Shown here: positions 50,009 through 59,430 of the stretch, piece by piece
How the letters are laid out: each line of letters opens with the position of its first letter
Numbering within the stretch: the first letter of the stretch is position 1
Notes under the pieces: model-generated
Seen by the model: only the letters and a program-made list of their open reading frames with translations
The model's database searches: none
What the model was told of the DNA's origin: nothing
Assembly (NCBI RefSeq): GCF_946407605.1
Contig: NZ_CAMJOS010000003.1
Coordinates: 168,836 to 232,835 of the forward strand
Direction of reading: 5' to 3'
DNA from: an uncultured Prevotella sp.
Lineage (GTDB): Bacteria; Bacteroidota; Bacteroidia; Bacteroidales; Bacteroidaceae
DNA length: 64,000 nt
Program-made: the position numbers and the translations under genes

Positions 50009-51865
50009 ATGATGGACTCTCAAGAAACAATCCTCGAACAGGGGAAACAAGAAGAAGTAATCCAGGTGCCCGAACAGAATAATACTGCTGCCGAAGAGGT
50101 GCAGGAAGCAACGGCTCCTGAAGTGGAAACCGTAGAAACCGCCCAGGAAGAGATGCCTCGCAAGGTCTACGAGACCAAGAAAGAGGTGTTGGACCGCGTG
50201 AAGGAATTGGCCCATGGCGATGAAGCTCCGCAGAAGGAGGAGGTGGAATATCTGAAGACCGCCTTCTACAAGCTGCACATTGCCGAGCGCGAAGCCAAGC
50301 TGAAGGACTTCATTGATGCTGGTGGTGATCCGGAGACCTACCAGATTACCCCCGATGAAGACGAGGAAGTGTTCAAGGCCGAGATGGGCGTTATCAAGGA
50401 ACGCCGTCAGCAGCTGTTCCGTGAACAGGAGGCCGAGAAGGAAGAGAACTTCAAGAAAAAGCTGGCAATTATAGAGAAAATCAAGGCGATGGTCACCTCA
50501 CCCGAGGAGGCCAGCAAGACCTATCAGGAGTTTAAGACCCTGCAGCAGGAGTGGCGTGAGATTAAGGCTGTACCTGCCGACAAGGCCAATGAGTTGTGGC
50601 GTAACTATCAGCTCTATGTAGAGCAGTTCTATGACCTGCTGAAACTCAATAGTGAGGCTCGCGAGCTGGACTTCAAGAAGAACCTGGAAGCCAAGACACA
50701 CCTCTGTGAGGCTGCCGAGAAGCTGGCCGACGAGGAAGATGTTATCAGTGCCTTCCACCAGTTGCAGAAGCTGCATCAGGAGTATCGCGAGATTGGTCCT
50801 GTGAGCAAGGAGCTGCGTGAGGAGATCTGGCAGCGCTTCAAGGCTGCTTCTACCGTCATCAACAAGCGTCACCAGCAGCACTTCGAGGATCTGCGTGCCC
50901 GTGAGGAAGAGAACCTCACCAAGAAGACCGCCCTCTGCGAGAAGGTTGAGGCCATCAATGCTGCTGAGAATAAAGGCAGTGCCGACTGGGAGCGTCACAC
51001 CCAGGAGATTATCGATATCCAGGCCGAGTGGAAGACTATTGGTTTCGCTCCACAGAAGATGAACGTGAAGATCTTCGAGCGCTTCCGTGCTGCCTGCGAT
51101 GATTTCTTTGCCCGCAAGGCCGAATACTTCAAGACCCTGAAGGACAGCTTTAAGGAGAATGCCGAGAAGAAGCGTGCCCTCATCGAGAAGGCTAAGGCGC
51201 TGCAGGACAGCACTGAGTGGCGTTCTACCAGCGATAAGCTCATCGCCCTGCAGAAGGAGTGGAAGACCGTCGGTATGGTGCCCAAGAAACTGGGTGACCA
51301 ACTGTGGGAGGAGTTCCTCGCTGCCTGCAATAAGTTCTTCGAGGCCCGCAATGCTGCCGGTGCTGGACAGCGCAACGAGGAGCGCGACAACCTGGATAAG
51401 AAACGTGATGTCATCGCCCGTCTGAAAACTGTGGCTGAAGAGGCTGGTGAGGGCCTTCAGGAGAAGGTCCAGAAACTCGTCGAGGAATACAATGCCATTG
51501 GTCATGTGCCATATAAGGAGAAGGATAAGCTCTACGAGGAGTATCATGCTGTGCTCGACAAACTCTATAAGGAACTCAACATCAGCGTAGCTAAGAAGCG
51601 CCTCAATAAGTTCAAGGACAACCTCAAGCAGGTGGCAGAACGTGGCGAGGGTGCCTTGGACAACGAACGTGCTCGTCTGATGCGCCAGTACGATGCGCTG
51701 AAGCAGGAGATTCAAACTTACGAGAATAATCTGGGCTTCTTGACCGCCAGCAGCAAGAAGGGTAACTCGCTCATCGAGGAGATGAACCGTAAGATCCAGA
51801 AGCTGAAGGACGACATGCAGCTCGTCAAAGAGAAAATCAAAGCTATTGATGCTGAAAACCAGTAA
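50009..51865 (+). CDS. DUF349 multi-repeat protein
   Basis: 618 residues. An acidic Gln/Glu-rich N-terminus is followed by about five tandem DUF349 repeats (roughly residues 150-510), each with a W-x5-(V/I)-P or similar core such as QQEWREIKAVPADKANELWR, QKEWKTVGMVPKKLGDQLWE and EEYNAIGHVPYKEKDKLYEE. The C-terminus is coiled coil. The family is helical, cytoplasmic and common in Bacteroidetes, with no settled function. It overlaps the start of the GH43 gene downstream. Confidence 0.92.
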   Translation: MMDSQETILEQGKQEEVIQVPEQNNTAAEEVQEATAPEVETVETAQEEMPRKVYETKKEVLDRVKELAHGDEAPQKEEVEYLKTAFYKLHIAEREAKLKDFIDAGGDPETYQITPDEDEEVFKAEMGVIKERRQQLFREQEAEKEENFKKKLAIIEKIKAMVTSPEEASKTYQEFKTLQQEWREIKAVPADKANELWRNYQLYVEQFYDLLKLNSEARELDFKKNLEAKTHLCEAAEKLADEEDVISAFHQLQKLHQEYREIGPVSKELREEIWQRFKAASTVINKRHQQHFEDLRAREEENLTKKTALCEKVEAINAAENKGSADWERHTQEIIDIQAEWKTIGFAPQKMNVKIFERFRAACDDFFARKAEYFKTLKDSFKENAEKKRALIEKAKALQDSTEWRSTSDKLIALQKEWKTVGMVPKKLGDQLWEEFLAACNKFFEARNAAGAGQRNEERDNLDKKRDVIARLKTVAEEAGEGLQEKVQKLVEEYNAIGHVPYKEKDKLYEEYHAVLDKLYKELNISVAKKRLNKFKDNLKQVAERGEGALDNERARLMRQYDALKQEIQTYENNLGFLTASSKKGNSLIEEMNRKIQKLKDDMQLVKEKIKAIDAENQ

Positions 51866-54800
51866 GTTATGGGCCTTGTGGCTCATGCTGTCAGTCGGAA
51901 TGCCAGTGATGGCCGATGAGACCGACAGCCTCAAGGTGATCTTCGATTTCACCACGCTCACCGACCAGAGCGGACAGTATGGCGGAACGTTAAAGAATGG
52001 TGCTGTGCTGACTACTGAGGGTGAAGAGCCCGTGTTGTCTTTAGGCAGCAAGAACGGATACTTCCAGTTCGATGCGTCGGTAGGCCAGTTCGTTAAGAGT
52101 TTCAGCGACTATACCATCAGTCTCGATGTCTTCGTGCCGCAAGGCACGAACATCGCCGCTGATGGTAATTTTGTATGGTGTTTCTCCAACTCGTCCACCT
52201 CTGGCTATCTTTTCTTCGGTGCCAAGGAGTCGCGCTTCTCTATCACGAAGGGCAACTATAGTGGCGAGCAGCGGGTAAACCCCGGCAAGGCGCTGACCAA
52301 GGGTCGCTGGGTTAATATCATCTACGTGCAGCAAGGCACCGAGGGCCGTGTTATCCTCGATGGCAAACAGGCCGCCAAGGGTACGGTATCGCTGAAGCCC
52401 GAGGCGCTGAGCGGTCAGCTGAAGAACTCCTATCTGGGGCGCAGCTGCTATAGCGGCGATGCCTATCTGAAGGATGCCCTGATGCACCATCTGGTGCTGT
52501 GCAACTATGCCGTGAGTGAGGCCGAGATTGCCGACCTGCAAAGTGGCATCTCCGTGTTGAACCGCGAGATAGAGGATGCCGCCATCCGCGACCTCATTAA
52601 GAACTTCACCCTGGGCGATGTTAGCGCCCTGATTCACGACATCACGCTGCCCACCAGCTATGCCGACGTGGTGAAGATAGAGTGGGAAAGTAGCGACGAA
52701 AACGTGATTACCTCTACGGGTCATATCACCCGTCCTGCCATTGGCAGCGCTATGGCCCACGCCACGCTGACAGCTCATTTCAGCACGTCAACAGTCAGCG
52801 ACCAGCTCTCCTTCGAGGTGGGTGTGCTGCCCCTGTTTGACGATGCTGAGGCCCTGCAGTACGAACTCGACCACCTCTCCATTGGGGGTAATGTCCATAA
52901 CCTCTACGACCACCTGACGCTACCTACCGTAGCCGCCGAGGGCGACCCTGTGTTCTGGATCTCCAACGATACGAGCTATCTCAGTAATGATGGACGTGTG
53001 GTACGTCTCGGCACCGACGGCAAGCAGCACGTCACGCTGACAGCCACCATCCGCAGGGGTGAGCAGCGTGCCACTCGCGACTTCGATGTCTCGATCCACG
53101 CCAACGAGCCCTACACCTCTTATCTCTTTGTCTATTTCCCCTCCAACGATAACGAGAATATCTACTACGCCCTCTCTGGCGACGGTTATAACTACACCCC
53201 GCTGAATGGCGGCAAGCGTGTGGTTTCTGCCGACAGCTGTACGGTGAAGGGTGGACTGCGCGACCCCCATATCCTGCGCGGCCCCGATGGCTGGTTCTAT
53301 ATGGCAGTCACTGATATGAAGTGCTCGCAGGGCTGGGACAGCAACCGCGGCTTGGTGCTGATGCGTTCCCGCGACCTCATCCACTGGACTCACGCCACCG
53401 TCAATTTCCCCACCCGCTATAAGAGCACCACATGGGCCAAGGTGACGCGTGTCTGGGCACCGCAGACCATCTGGGACCCCGACTACCTGAATACCGATGG
53501 CACCCACGGCCGCTTCATGGTCTATTTCTCGTTGCTCACCAGTGACGGTAGCATCCCTTACGATAAGGTGTACTACTGCTACGCCAACGATGACTTTACC
53601 GACTTCATCGACGAGCCCCGCTATTTCTTCGACAGCGGTGCTGCCACCATCGATATGGATATTGTGTGGAACGAGAACGACAGTCTCTACCACGCCATCT
53701 TCAAGAGCGATGCCACAAACGGCATTGCCAAGTCAACAGCTCGCCGTCTGACACCCGCCGAGGGAGAGCCCGACGGCAGTCAGTGGGGCGAGATTAGTGG
53801 CAACCTGCAGCAGACCACCGTAGCCGTTGAGGGCGGTGGACTCTTCAAGTTGATTAATCAGGACAAGTGGATACTGATGTACGACTGCTACTCGTCGGGT
53901 TACTATCAGTTCTGCTCCAGCCCCGACCTCCAGACATTTACGTGGGTGAAGAACACCAAGACCAGCGGCGCCTTCACGCCCCGTCACGGCACGGTGATAC
54001 CCCTGACGCAGGCCGAGGCCGACGCCCTGTTGGCAGCCTATCCTGCCACGGGTCTTCAGCCCACTATCGTCGGCATGACGCATCCCGCCATCCGCCAGTC
54101 GCTGGCCTCTATCACCACTACCGTCATCCAGGTTCCCGTAGAGCCAGGCACCGACCTCACCGCCTTCGACCCGCAGTTCCTGCTGTCGCCAGGCGCCACC
54201 GTCAGTCCACAGGGTCCTCAGGACTTTTCTCAGGGCCCCGTCACCTTCGTCTGTCAGATTCCTGGTCTCGACACCCAGACCTCTTATAAGGTGACGGCCT
54301 ACGCCTGTGCCAACCCCATACTGCCCGACTTCCATGCCGACCCCGAGGTGCTCTTCTCTAAGAAGACGGGACGTTTCTACGTCTATCCCACCACCGACGG
54401 CTACGAGGGCTGGGGTGGTTATAGCTTCGATGTGTTCTCGTCGCCCGACCTCGTGCACTTCCAAAACGAAGGCACCATCCTCAACCTTGCCGAAGGTGGC
54501 GATGCCCCCTGGGCTTCGGGTAATGCCTGGGCGCCCTGCATCGAGGAGAAATGGGTCGATGGCCAGTGGAAATACTACTTCTTCTTCAGTGCCCACAACG
54601 CCTCGTTGGGCAAGAAGACCTTAGGTGTGGCGGTGGCCGACTCGCCCACAGGTCCTTTCAAGGCCTCCGAGAAGCCCCTGTTCACCACTACCTCCGAGGG
54701 TCAGATGATTGACTCCGACGTCTTCACCGACCCCGTCAGCGGACAGACCTATTTATATTATGGTAATGGTCGTATGCACTACCGCCTGATGTCCGACGAT

Positions 54801-55427
54801 ATGATGAGTGTCGATACCAAGGAGTACGACATCACCCCGTCTGGCGGCTCGCTACAGACCTACGCCTACCGTGAGGGCACCTATGTGTTCTATCGCAACG
54901 GCCTCTACTATTTCCTGTGGAGTGTCGATGATACCGGTGCCCAGAACTACCATGTGGCCTATGGCACCAGCACGTCGCCAAAGGGTCCCATCAAGGTGGC
55001 TCAGAACCCCATCGTCATCATCCAGGATACCAGCAACAAGATCTACGGCACGGGCCATAACTCCGTTGTCAACATCCCAGGCACCGACGACTGGTACATC
55101 GTCTATCACCGCATCAACAAGAGCTACCTCAGCAATGGCCCCGGCTATCATCGTGAGGTATGTATCGACAAGCTCACCTTTGCCGACGACGGCACCATCA
55201 TCCAGGTGAAACCCACCCACGAGGGCATCGCCCCTGTCGATGTCAGTGCCCTGGCTGACAACCTCATTACGGGCCTATTAGAGGAAAGTGGAAAGTGGAA
55301 AGAGGAAGGAGGTCAGTTTAAATCTCAAACCTCCAATTCTCTCTTCGACCTTCAGGGCCGTCGTGTGGGAGCCTCTCCTAAGAAGGGCCTCTACATCTCG
55401 GGAGGAAAGAAGGTCATTATTAAATGA
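51849..55427 (+). CDS. Large secreted double-GH43 protein with LamG-like domain and C-terminal sorting tail
   Basis: 1192 residues from ATG 51849 (an adjacent TTG at 51846 is possible); signal peptide LWALWLMLSVGMPVMA. Residues about 30-230 are a concanavalin/LamG-like domain, 240-420 are bacterial Ig-like repeats, 430-740 a first GH43-like propeller (GLRDPHILRGPDGWFYMAVT), 810-1130 a second (LPDFHADPEVLFSKKTGRFY, YGTGHNSV, WYIVYHRI). The tail LFDLQGRRVGASPKKGLYIS ending KVIIK is a T9SS-type sorting signal. A GGAAAGT heptamer array encodes part of the linker before it. Likely acts on arabinose- or xylose-containing plant polysaccharide. The start overlaps the DUF349 gene by 17 bp. Confidence 0.9.
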   Translation: MLKTSKLWALWLMLSVGMPVMADETDSLKVIFDFTTLTDQSGQYGGTLKNGAVLTTEGEEPVLSLGSKNGYFQFDASVGQFVKSFSDYTISLDVFVPQGTNIAADGNFVWCFSNSSTSGYLFFGAKESRFSITKGNYSGEQRVNPGKALTKGRWVNIIYVQQGTEGRVILDGKQAAKGTVSLKPEALSGQLKNSYLGRSCYSGDAYLKDALMHHLVLCNYAVSEAEIADLQSGISVLNREIEDAAIRDLIKNFTLGDVSALIHDITLPTSYADVVKIEWESSDENVITSTGHITRPAIGSAMAHATLTAHFSTSTVSDQLSFEVGVLPLFDDAEALQYELDHLSIGGNVHNLYDHLTLPTVAAEGDPVFWISNDTSYLSNDGRVVRLGTDGKQHVTLTATIRRGEQRATRDFDVSIHANEPYTSYLFVYFPSNDNENIYYALSGDGYNYTPLNGGKRVVSADSCTVKGGLRDPHILRGPDGWFYMAVTDMKCSQGWDSNRGLVLMRSRDLIHWTHATVNFPTRYKSTTWAKVTRVWAPQTIWDPDYLNTDGTHGRFMVYFSLLTSDGSIPYDKVYYCYANDDFTDFIDEPRYFFDSGAATIDMDIVWNENDSLYHAIFKSDATNGIAKSTARRLTPAEGEPDGSQWGEISGNLQQTTVAVEGGGLFKLINQDKWILMYDCYSSGYYQFCSSPDLQTFTWVKNTKTSGAFTPRHGTVIPLTQAEADALLAAYPATGLQPTIVGMTHPAIRQSLASITTTVIQVPVEPGTDLTAFDPQFLLSPGATVSPQGPQDFSQGPVTFVCQIPGLDTQTSYKVTAYACANPILPDFHADPEVLFSKKTGRFYVYPTTDGYEGWGGYSFDVFSSPDLVHFQNEGTILNLAEGGDAPWASGNAWAPCIEEKWVDGQWKYYFFFSAHNASLGKKTLGVAVADSPTGPFKASEKPLFTTTSEGQMIDSDVFTDPVSGQTYLYYGNGRMHYRLMSDDMMSVDTKEYDITPSGGSLQTYAYREGTYVFYRNGLYYFLWSVDDTGAQNYHVAYGTSTSPKGPIKVAQNPIVIIQDTSNKIYGTGHNSVVNIPGTDDWYIVYHRINKSYLSNGPGYHREVCIDKLTFADDGTIIQVKPTHEGIAPVDVSALADNLITGLLEESGKWKEEGGQFKSQTSNSLFDLQGRRVGASPKKGLYISGGKKVIIK
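55283..55310. repeat. GGAAAGT heptamer array inside the double-GH43 gene
   Basis: GGAAAGT, GGAAAGT, GGAAAGA, GGAAGGA encode ESGKWKEEG-type residues just before the C-terminal sorting tail. One unit more or less would shift the tail out of frame. Confidence 0.85.
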
Positions 55428-55443
55428 CCCTCGAAACTTTGAA

Positions 55444-55475
55444 ATAACGACATAACGAAATAACGACATAACGAA
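55444..55475. repeat. ATAACGAM 8-bp array (4 units)
   Basis: ATAACGAC, ATAACGAA, ATAACGAC, ATAACGAA in tandem, 18 bp before the sulfhydrylase start. It occupies almost the whole intergenic spacer. Confidence 0.85.
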
Positions 55476-55493
55476 ATAATTGCAATAGAAACA

Positions 55494-56777
55494 ATGGAAA
55501 AGAAATTCAGACAAGGTACGCTTTGCGTACAAGCCGGTTATAAGGCCAAGAACGGAGAACCCATCGAGTTGCCCATCATCCAGTCAACTACCTTCAAGTA
55601 CGACGACTCCGACGAGATGGCTAAGTTGTTCGATCTCGAGAAGGAAGGTTACTTCTACACCCGCCTGCAGAACCCCACCAACGATGCTGTGGCTGCAAAG
55701 ATTGCCGCCCTCGAAGGTGGAGTAGGGGCCGTGCTTACCTCCAGCGGTCAGGCTGCCAATTTCTATGCCATCTTCAATATCTGTGAGGCTGGCGACCATA
55801 TCGTTACCTCCAACGAGATCTACGGTGGCACCTACAACCTCTTCGGTGTCACGCTGAAGAAGTTGGGTATCGAGTGCACCTTCGTGTCTCAGGAAGCCAG
55901 CGAGGACGAGATCCAGGCCGCCTTCCGTCCCAACACCAAGGCGCTGTTTGGCGAGACCATCTCCAACCCCGGCTGTGCCGTGCTCGACATCGAGAAGTTC
56001 GCCCGCATCGCCCATAAGAATGGTGTTCCCCTCATTGTCGACAATACCTTTGCTACACCCGTCAACTGCCGTCCCTTCGAGTGGGGCGCCGACATCGTCA
56101 CTCACAGCACCACGAAATATATGGACGGTCTGGCCACACAGGTAGGTGGTGTCGTCGTCGATAGCGGTAACTTCGACTGGCTGGACCATGCCGAGAAGTT
56201 CCCGGGTCTGTGTACTCCTGACGAGAGTTACCACGGCCTCACCTATGTCAAGGCCTTCGGCAAGATGGGCTATACCACCAAACTCATAGCCCAGCTCATG
56301 CGCGACCTCGGCTCTATCCCCGCCCCGCAGAACTCGTTCCTGCTCCACCTTGGCCTGCAGACCCTCCATCTGCGCATGGCTCAGCATTGTAAGAACGCCC
56401 AGCGAGTGGCTGAGTTTCTGCACGACAACCCCAAGGTGGCTTGGGTGCACTATTGCGGACTGCCCACCGACCGCGCCTATGCCCTGGGACAGAAATACCT
56501 GCCCAACGGCTCGTGTGGCGTCATCGCCTTCGGACTCAAAGGTGATCGTGCCACCGCTATCAAGTGGATGGACTCGCTGCAGATGATTAATATCGTGACC
56601 CATGTCGCCGATGCCCGCACCTGCGTGCTCCATCCCGCCAGTCACACTCATCGTCAGCTCTCCGACGAGCAGCTGCTCGAGGCAGGCGTCGCCCCCGACC
56701 TCATTCGTCTCTCGGTAGGTATCGAGGACGTGGAAGACATCCTTGACGATATCCGCCAGGCACTCGACCAAATCTAA
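55494..56777 (+). CDS. metY: O-acetylhomoserine sulfhydrylase (PLP enzyme)
   Basis: 427 residues of the Cys/Met metabolism PLP family. Landmarks: GYFYTRLQNPTNDAVAAKIA, TSSGQAANFYAIFN, VDNTFATPVNCRPFEWGADI, and THSTTKYMDG with the PLP Lys near residue 207. The length and the GYKAKNGEPIELPIIQSTTF start favour O-acetylhomoserine sulfhydrylase (homocysteine formation) over the shorter gamma-synthases. Spacing from the GH43 gene is 66 bp with a tandem repeat and no evident promoter, so it may be partly read through. Confidence 0.92.
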   Translation: MEKKFRQGTLCVQAGYKAKNGEPIELPIIQSTTFKYDDSDEMAKLFDLEKEGYFYTRLQNPTNDAVAAKIAALEGGVGAVLTSSGQAANFYAIFNICEAGDHIVTSNEIYGGTYNLFGVTLKKLGIECTFVSQEASEDEIQAAFRPNTKALFGETISNPGCAVLDIEKFARIAHKNGVPLIVDNTFATPVNCRPFEWGADIVTHSTTKYMDGLATQVGGVVVDSGNFDWLDHAEKFPGLCTPDESYHGLTYVKAFGKMGYTTKLIAQLMRDLGSIPAPQNSFLLHLGLQTLHLRMAQHCKNAQRVAEFLHDNPKVAWVHYCGLPTDRAYALGQKYLPNGSCGVIAFGLKGDRATAIKWMDSLQMINIVTHVADARTCVLHPASHTHRQLSDEQLLEAGVAPDLIRLSVGIEDVEDILDDIRQALDQI

Positions 56778-56824
56778 AGTTTCTAAACATCAAAAGGCAC
56801 TAACTGACTGACGTCATCTTACAC

Positions 56825-56935
56825 CCGTTCCGATGGCATCTTTGGGTGCTTCTGATGGCATCTACGACTCGTTCCGATGATACTTTACCCCCCTAAAGTA
56901 TCATCGGAACGACCGCAAAACACCATCGGAACGGA
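56825..56935. repeat. Nested palindromes built from CGTTCCGATG
   Basis: Inner hairpin: 18-bp perfect stem from CGTTCCGATGATACTTTA (56870-56887) to its complement (56894-56911) with a C6 loop. Outer arms CCGTTCCGATGG (starting near 56825) and CCATCGGAACGG (near 56923) are also perfectly complementary. GATGGCATCT also occurs twice between the arms. It lies between convergent metY and the VanX-like gene, so it may end transcription from both sides. Confidence 0.8.
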
Positions 56936-57005
56936 TGAAAGGAACGTCTGGAAAGACCCAAAAGTGACTGCCCGAGTGCACATAGGGTCTGCGCACTCTT
57001 TTGTT

Positions 57006-57764
57006 TTATAGTTTCTTCACGGGGAAGGTGAAGTAGGTGTCGGGGAAGGGCTCATCGCGGAGGGTGAAGTGCCACCACTCGCTGTCGAGGGGCTTGAAGC
57101 CGTGGCGCAGCATGGCCTGACGCAGAATCATGCGGTTGGCAAACTGCTCTGCGGTGATGCTGCCGCCGGTATATTCGCCCGTCTCGGGATTGCCGCAGTA
57201 GTCGGGATGGCTCTCAATGCCGAACCAGTCGAAGGTGCCGCCCATGTCGAGCTCTTTCTCAGTAGTCATGTCGAACAAGGTGAGGTCAACGGTGCTGCCG
57301 CGGGTGTGGCCGCTCTTCTCGTAGATATACTCCTGCTCGAAGAGCACGCTCTTGTCGAGGTCGGGATAGAAATAGGGCTTCATGAGGGTGTCGGGGATAT
57401 CGGCAGCCCAGCGTACGAAGTGGTCCACACCTTTCTGCGGACGGTAGGCATCGTAGATCTTCAGTCGGTAGCCCAGGGCCTTGACGTCGTCGCTGACGGC
57501 CTTGAGGCTGTCGGCAGCCACGCGAGAGAGTAGGGCGGTTGGCTCTTCGTAGCCGTCGATGCGGGTGCCCACAAAATTGTAGGTGCCATAGTAGCGTATC
57601 TCGAGGATGGCGTCGGGCACGACGTCGGTGAGCGTTACAAACTGGCTGGTGTCTTCCTCGGCACGCACTTGTTGTGCGTTGTTCTTGCTCTCAGAGAAGC
57701 AGGAGGTGATGGTGATGCCGCCAATCAGGGCGACGGCGATGGCCCATGCGTTGATTCTTCTCAT
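57006..57764 (-). CDS. VanX-like D-Ala-D-Ala dipeptidase lipoprotein (M15D)
   Basis: 252 residues. The N-terminus is a lipoprotein signal (AIAVALIGGITITSC, lipobox Cys at about residue 22). YDAYRPQKGVDHFVRW, SGHTRGSTVDLTLFD (Zn ligands SxHxxGxxxD) and DSEWWHFTL (catalytic Glu and last His) are the M15D core. Periplasmic VanX-type dipeptidases in non-vancomycin-resistant bacteria recycle D-Ala-D-Ala from the wall; no van partners are present, so resistance is not implied. Confidence 0.93.
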   Translation of the reverse strand: MRRINAWAIAVALIGGITITSCFSESKNNAQQVRAEEDTSQFVTLTDVVPDAILEIRYYGTYNFVGTRIDGYEEPTALLSRVAADSLKAVSDDVKALGYRLKIYDAYRPQKGVDHFVRWAADIPDTLMKPYFYPDLDKSVLFEQEYIYEKSGHTRGSTVDLTLFDMTTEKELDMGGTFDWFGIESHPDYCGNPETGEYTGGSITAEQFANRMILRQAMLRHGFKPLDSEWWHFTLRDEPFPDTYFTFPVKKL

Positions 57765-57799
57765 ATCGTTTCTTTTTAGGTTGTTTGACTTTTCTTGTG

Positions 57800-57830
57800 C
57801 AAAGATACAAAAAAGGTAGGAAAGTCCAAA
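57800..57830 (-). promoter_or_regulatory. Promoter of the VanX-like gene
   Basis: Minus strand TTTG (57830-57827) and TATCTTTG (57807-57800), 19-bp spacer. It is back to back with the SLC13 promoter; the two -33 boxes are 15 bp apart. Confidence 0.85.
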
Positions 57831-57845
57831 TAAAATACGTTTTTC

Positions 57846-57877
57846 TTTGGTGGTTAATATGGTTTTTACTACCTTTG
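57846..57877 (+). promoter_or_regulatory. Promoter of the SLC13-gph unit
   Basis: TTTG (57846-57849) and TACCTTTG (57870-57877), 20-bp spacer; the ATG is at 57916. Confidence 0.85.
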
Positions 57878-57915
57878 CATGAGAAATACACTACTAATTT
57901 GTAATTTATAATAGT

Positions 57916-59430
57916 ATGGAAGATATCGTATTTTGGGGTTTTAATCTGCACGCATGGATCACCATTGTGACGGTGTTGACGATGTTTAGCGTGCTGCTGT
58001 TTACCAAGCTGCGTGCCGACCTGGTGTTTCTCGGTGCCATAGCCATTCTCTTCGTCACGGGCGTGCTGGAGGCGAAAGAGGCCTTCTCGGGCTTCAGCAG
58101 TACGTCGGTGGTGGTGATTGGCGTATTGTTTGTGGTGGTGGCAGGACTGACGCATACTGGCGTGCTGCAATGGATTGTGAAGAACCTGCTGGGACAGCCG
58201 AAATCGTACAGCCGTGCCGTGGTGCGACTGATGTTGCCAGTGGCGGCGCTGAGCTCGTTTCTGAGTAACACGACGGTGGTGGCGCTGTTTGTGAGCATAG
58301 TGAAGATGTGGTCGAAGAAACTGAATATCTCTCCTTCGAAACTGCTGATACCGCTGAGCTACGCCTCGGGCATGGGTGGTGTGTGTACGTTGATAGGCAC
58401 GCCGCCGAACTTGATTATCTCGGGACTCTATAGCGAACATACGGGCTCAGTGATGAACGTGCTGGCCACGACGATACCGGGCTTGTTCTGCCTGTTTATC
58501 GGTGTGCTGAGCATCATCGCCCTGCGCCGTCTGCTGCCAGACCGCAAGGCGCCGGAATCGAACGATGAGGATACGGTGGAATATACGGTGGAGATGATAG
58601 TGCCGTCGGACAATAAGTTTATTGGTGAGACGCTGGGCTATGCGGAGCTGTGCAACGTGAAGGGCGGACGACTCATTAAGATGCGCCATTTTGACAATGT
58701 GAGCGTGCCCATCAACGAGAACGAGTTTATCATGGGTGGCGACCACATGGTGTTTGCTGGAAATATCAAGGATATACTGGAGCTGCAAGAGAGCCATGGA
58801 CTGGTGAAGGGCGAGGAAATCGTGAACATTGGTCCGAAAACGCTGATATCGACAACGATCATGATTGTGATGGTGGTGCTGTCGGCGCTGAACGTGATGC
58901 CGCTGCTGCAATGTGCCTTCCTGGCAGCCATCGCCATGCTGGTATGTCGCTGCTGCAGTCCCGATCAGGCCATGAAGGCCGTGAACTGGGACATCCTGAT
59001 GGTGTTTGCAGGCTCGGTGGTGCTGGGTCTGGCCATCCAGAAAACGGGTATTGCCGAGCGGCTGGCCTTCAGCATCCTCGACGTGTGCGGCACGAACCCC
59101 ATCGTAGTGATGGCGGCTATCTGTTTTGTGGGCACGTTTATCACAGAATTTATCTCGAACACGGCTGCAGGTGCCATGTTCTTCCCCATCATGTATGAGG
59201 CAGCAGAGAAACTGGGCTACGAACCCTATCCTTTCCTCATTGCCCTGATGATCAGCGTCAGCAGTAGCTTCGCCACGCCGATAGGCTCGCCCACCCACAT
59301 GCTTGTGTATGGGCCTGGTGGCTATCGCTTTAGTGACTTTATGCGTATCGGTCTGCTGATGAACATCATCATCCTGGCTGCCAACATCCTGATTGTAACA
59401 CTGGTTTACCCGCTGACGCCCTTGAACTGA
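57916..59430 (+). CDS. SLC13-family (DASS/ArsB-like) permease with TrkA-C domain
   Basis: 504 residues, about 10-11 membrane helices. The two halves each carry a hairpin motif: LSSFLSNTTVVALFVSI (near residue 115) and TEFISNTAAGAMFFPI (near 412), with SNT being the sodium/substrate-binding signature of DASS carriers. A cytoplasmic TrkA-C-like domain lies at about residues 210-300 (GETLGYAELCNVKGGRLIKM). Likely substrate is a dicarboxylate, sulfate or similar anion. Its stop shares a base with the gph start. Confidence 0.9.
   Translation: MEDIVFWGFNLHAWITIVTVLTMFSVLLFTKLRADLVFLGAIAILFVTGVLEAKEAFSGFSSTSVVVIGVLFVVVAGLTHTGVLQWIVKNLLGQPKSYSRAVVRLMLPVAALSSFLSNTTVVALFVSIVKMWSKKLNISPSKLLIPLSYASGMGGVCTLIGTPPNLIISGLYSEHTGSVMNVLATTIPGLFCLFIGVLSIIALRRLLPDRKAPESNDEDTVEYTVEMIVPSDNKFIGETLGYAELCNVKGGRLIKMRHFDNVSVPINENEFIMGGDHMVFAGNIKDILELQESHGLVKGEEIVNIGPKTLISTTIMIVMVVLSALNVMPLLQCAFLAAIAMLVCRCCSPDQAMKAVNWDILMVFAGSVVLGLAIQKTGIAERLAFSILDVCGTNPIVVMAAICFVGTFITEFISNTAAGAMFFPIMYEAAEKLGYEPYPFLIALMISVSSSFATPIGSPTHMLVYGPGGYRFSDFMRIGLLMNIIILAANILIVTLVYPLTPLN

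Noticed and set aside
50498..52051. 517-codon open frame on the minus strand
   Set aside because: It lies opposite the DUF349 gene, whose codon bias leaves the antisense frame open. Leu/Val-rich low-complexity product, no start context or promoter.
55584..56771. 395-codon open frame on the minus strand
   Set aside because: Antisense of metY, a clearly conserved PLP enzyme; the frame is open because of GC-ending codons.
57006..57764. Vancomycin resistance locus
   Set aside because: Only a VanX-like dipeptidase is present, without a D-Ala-D-Lac ligase, VanH or VanRS; stand-alone homologues are common.
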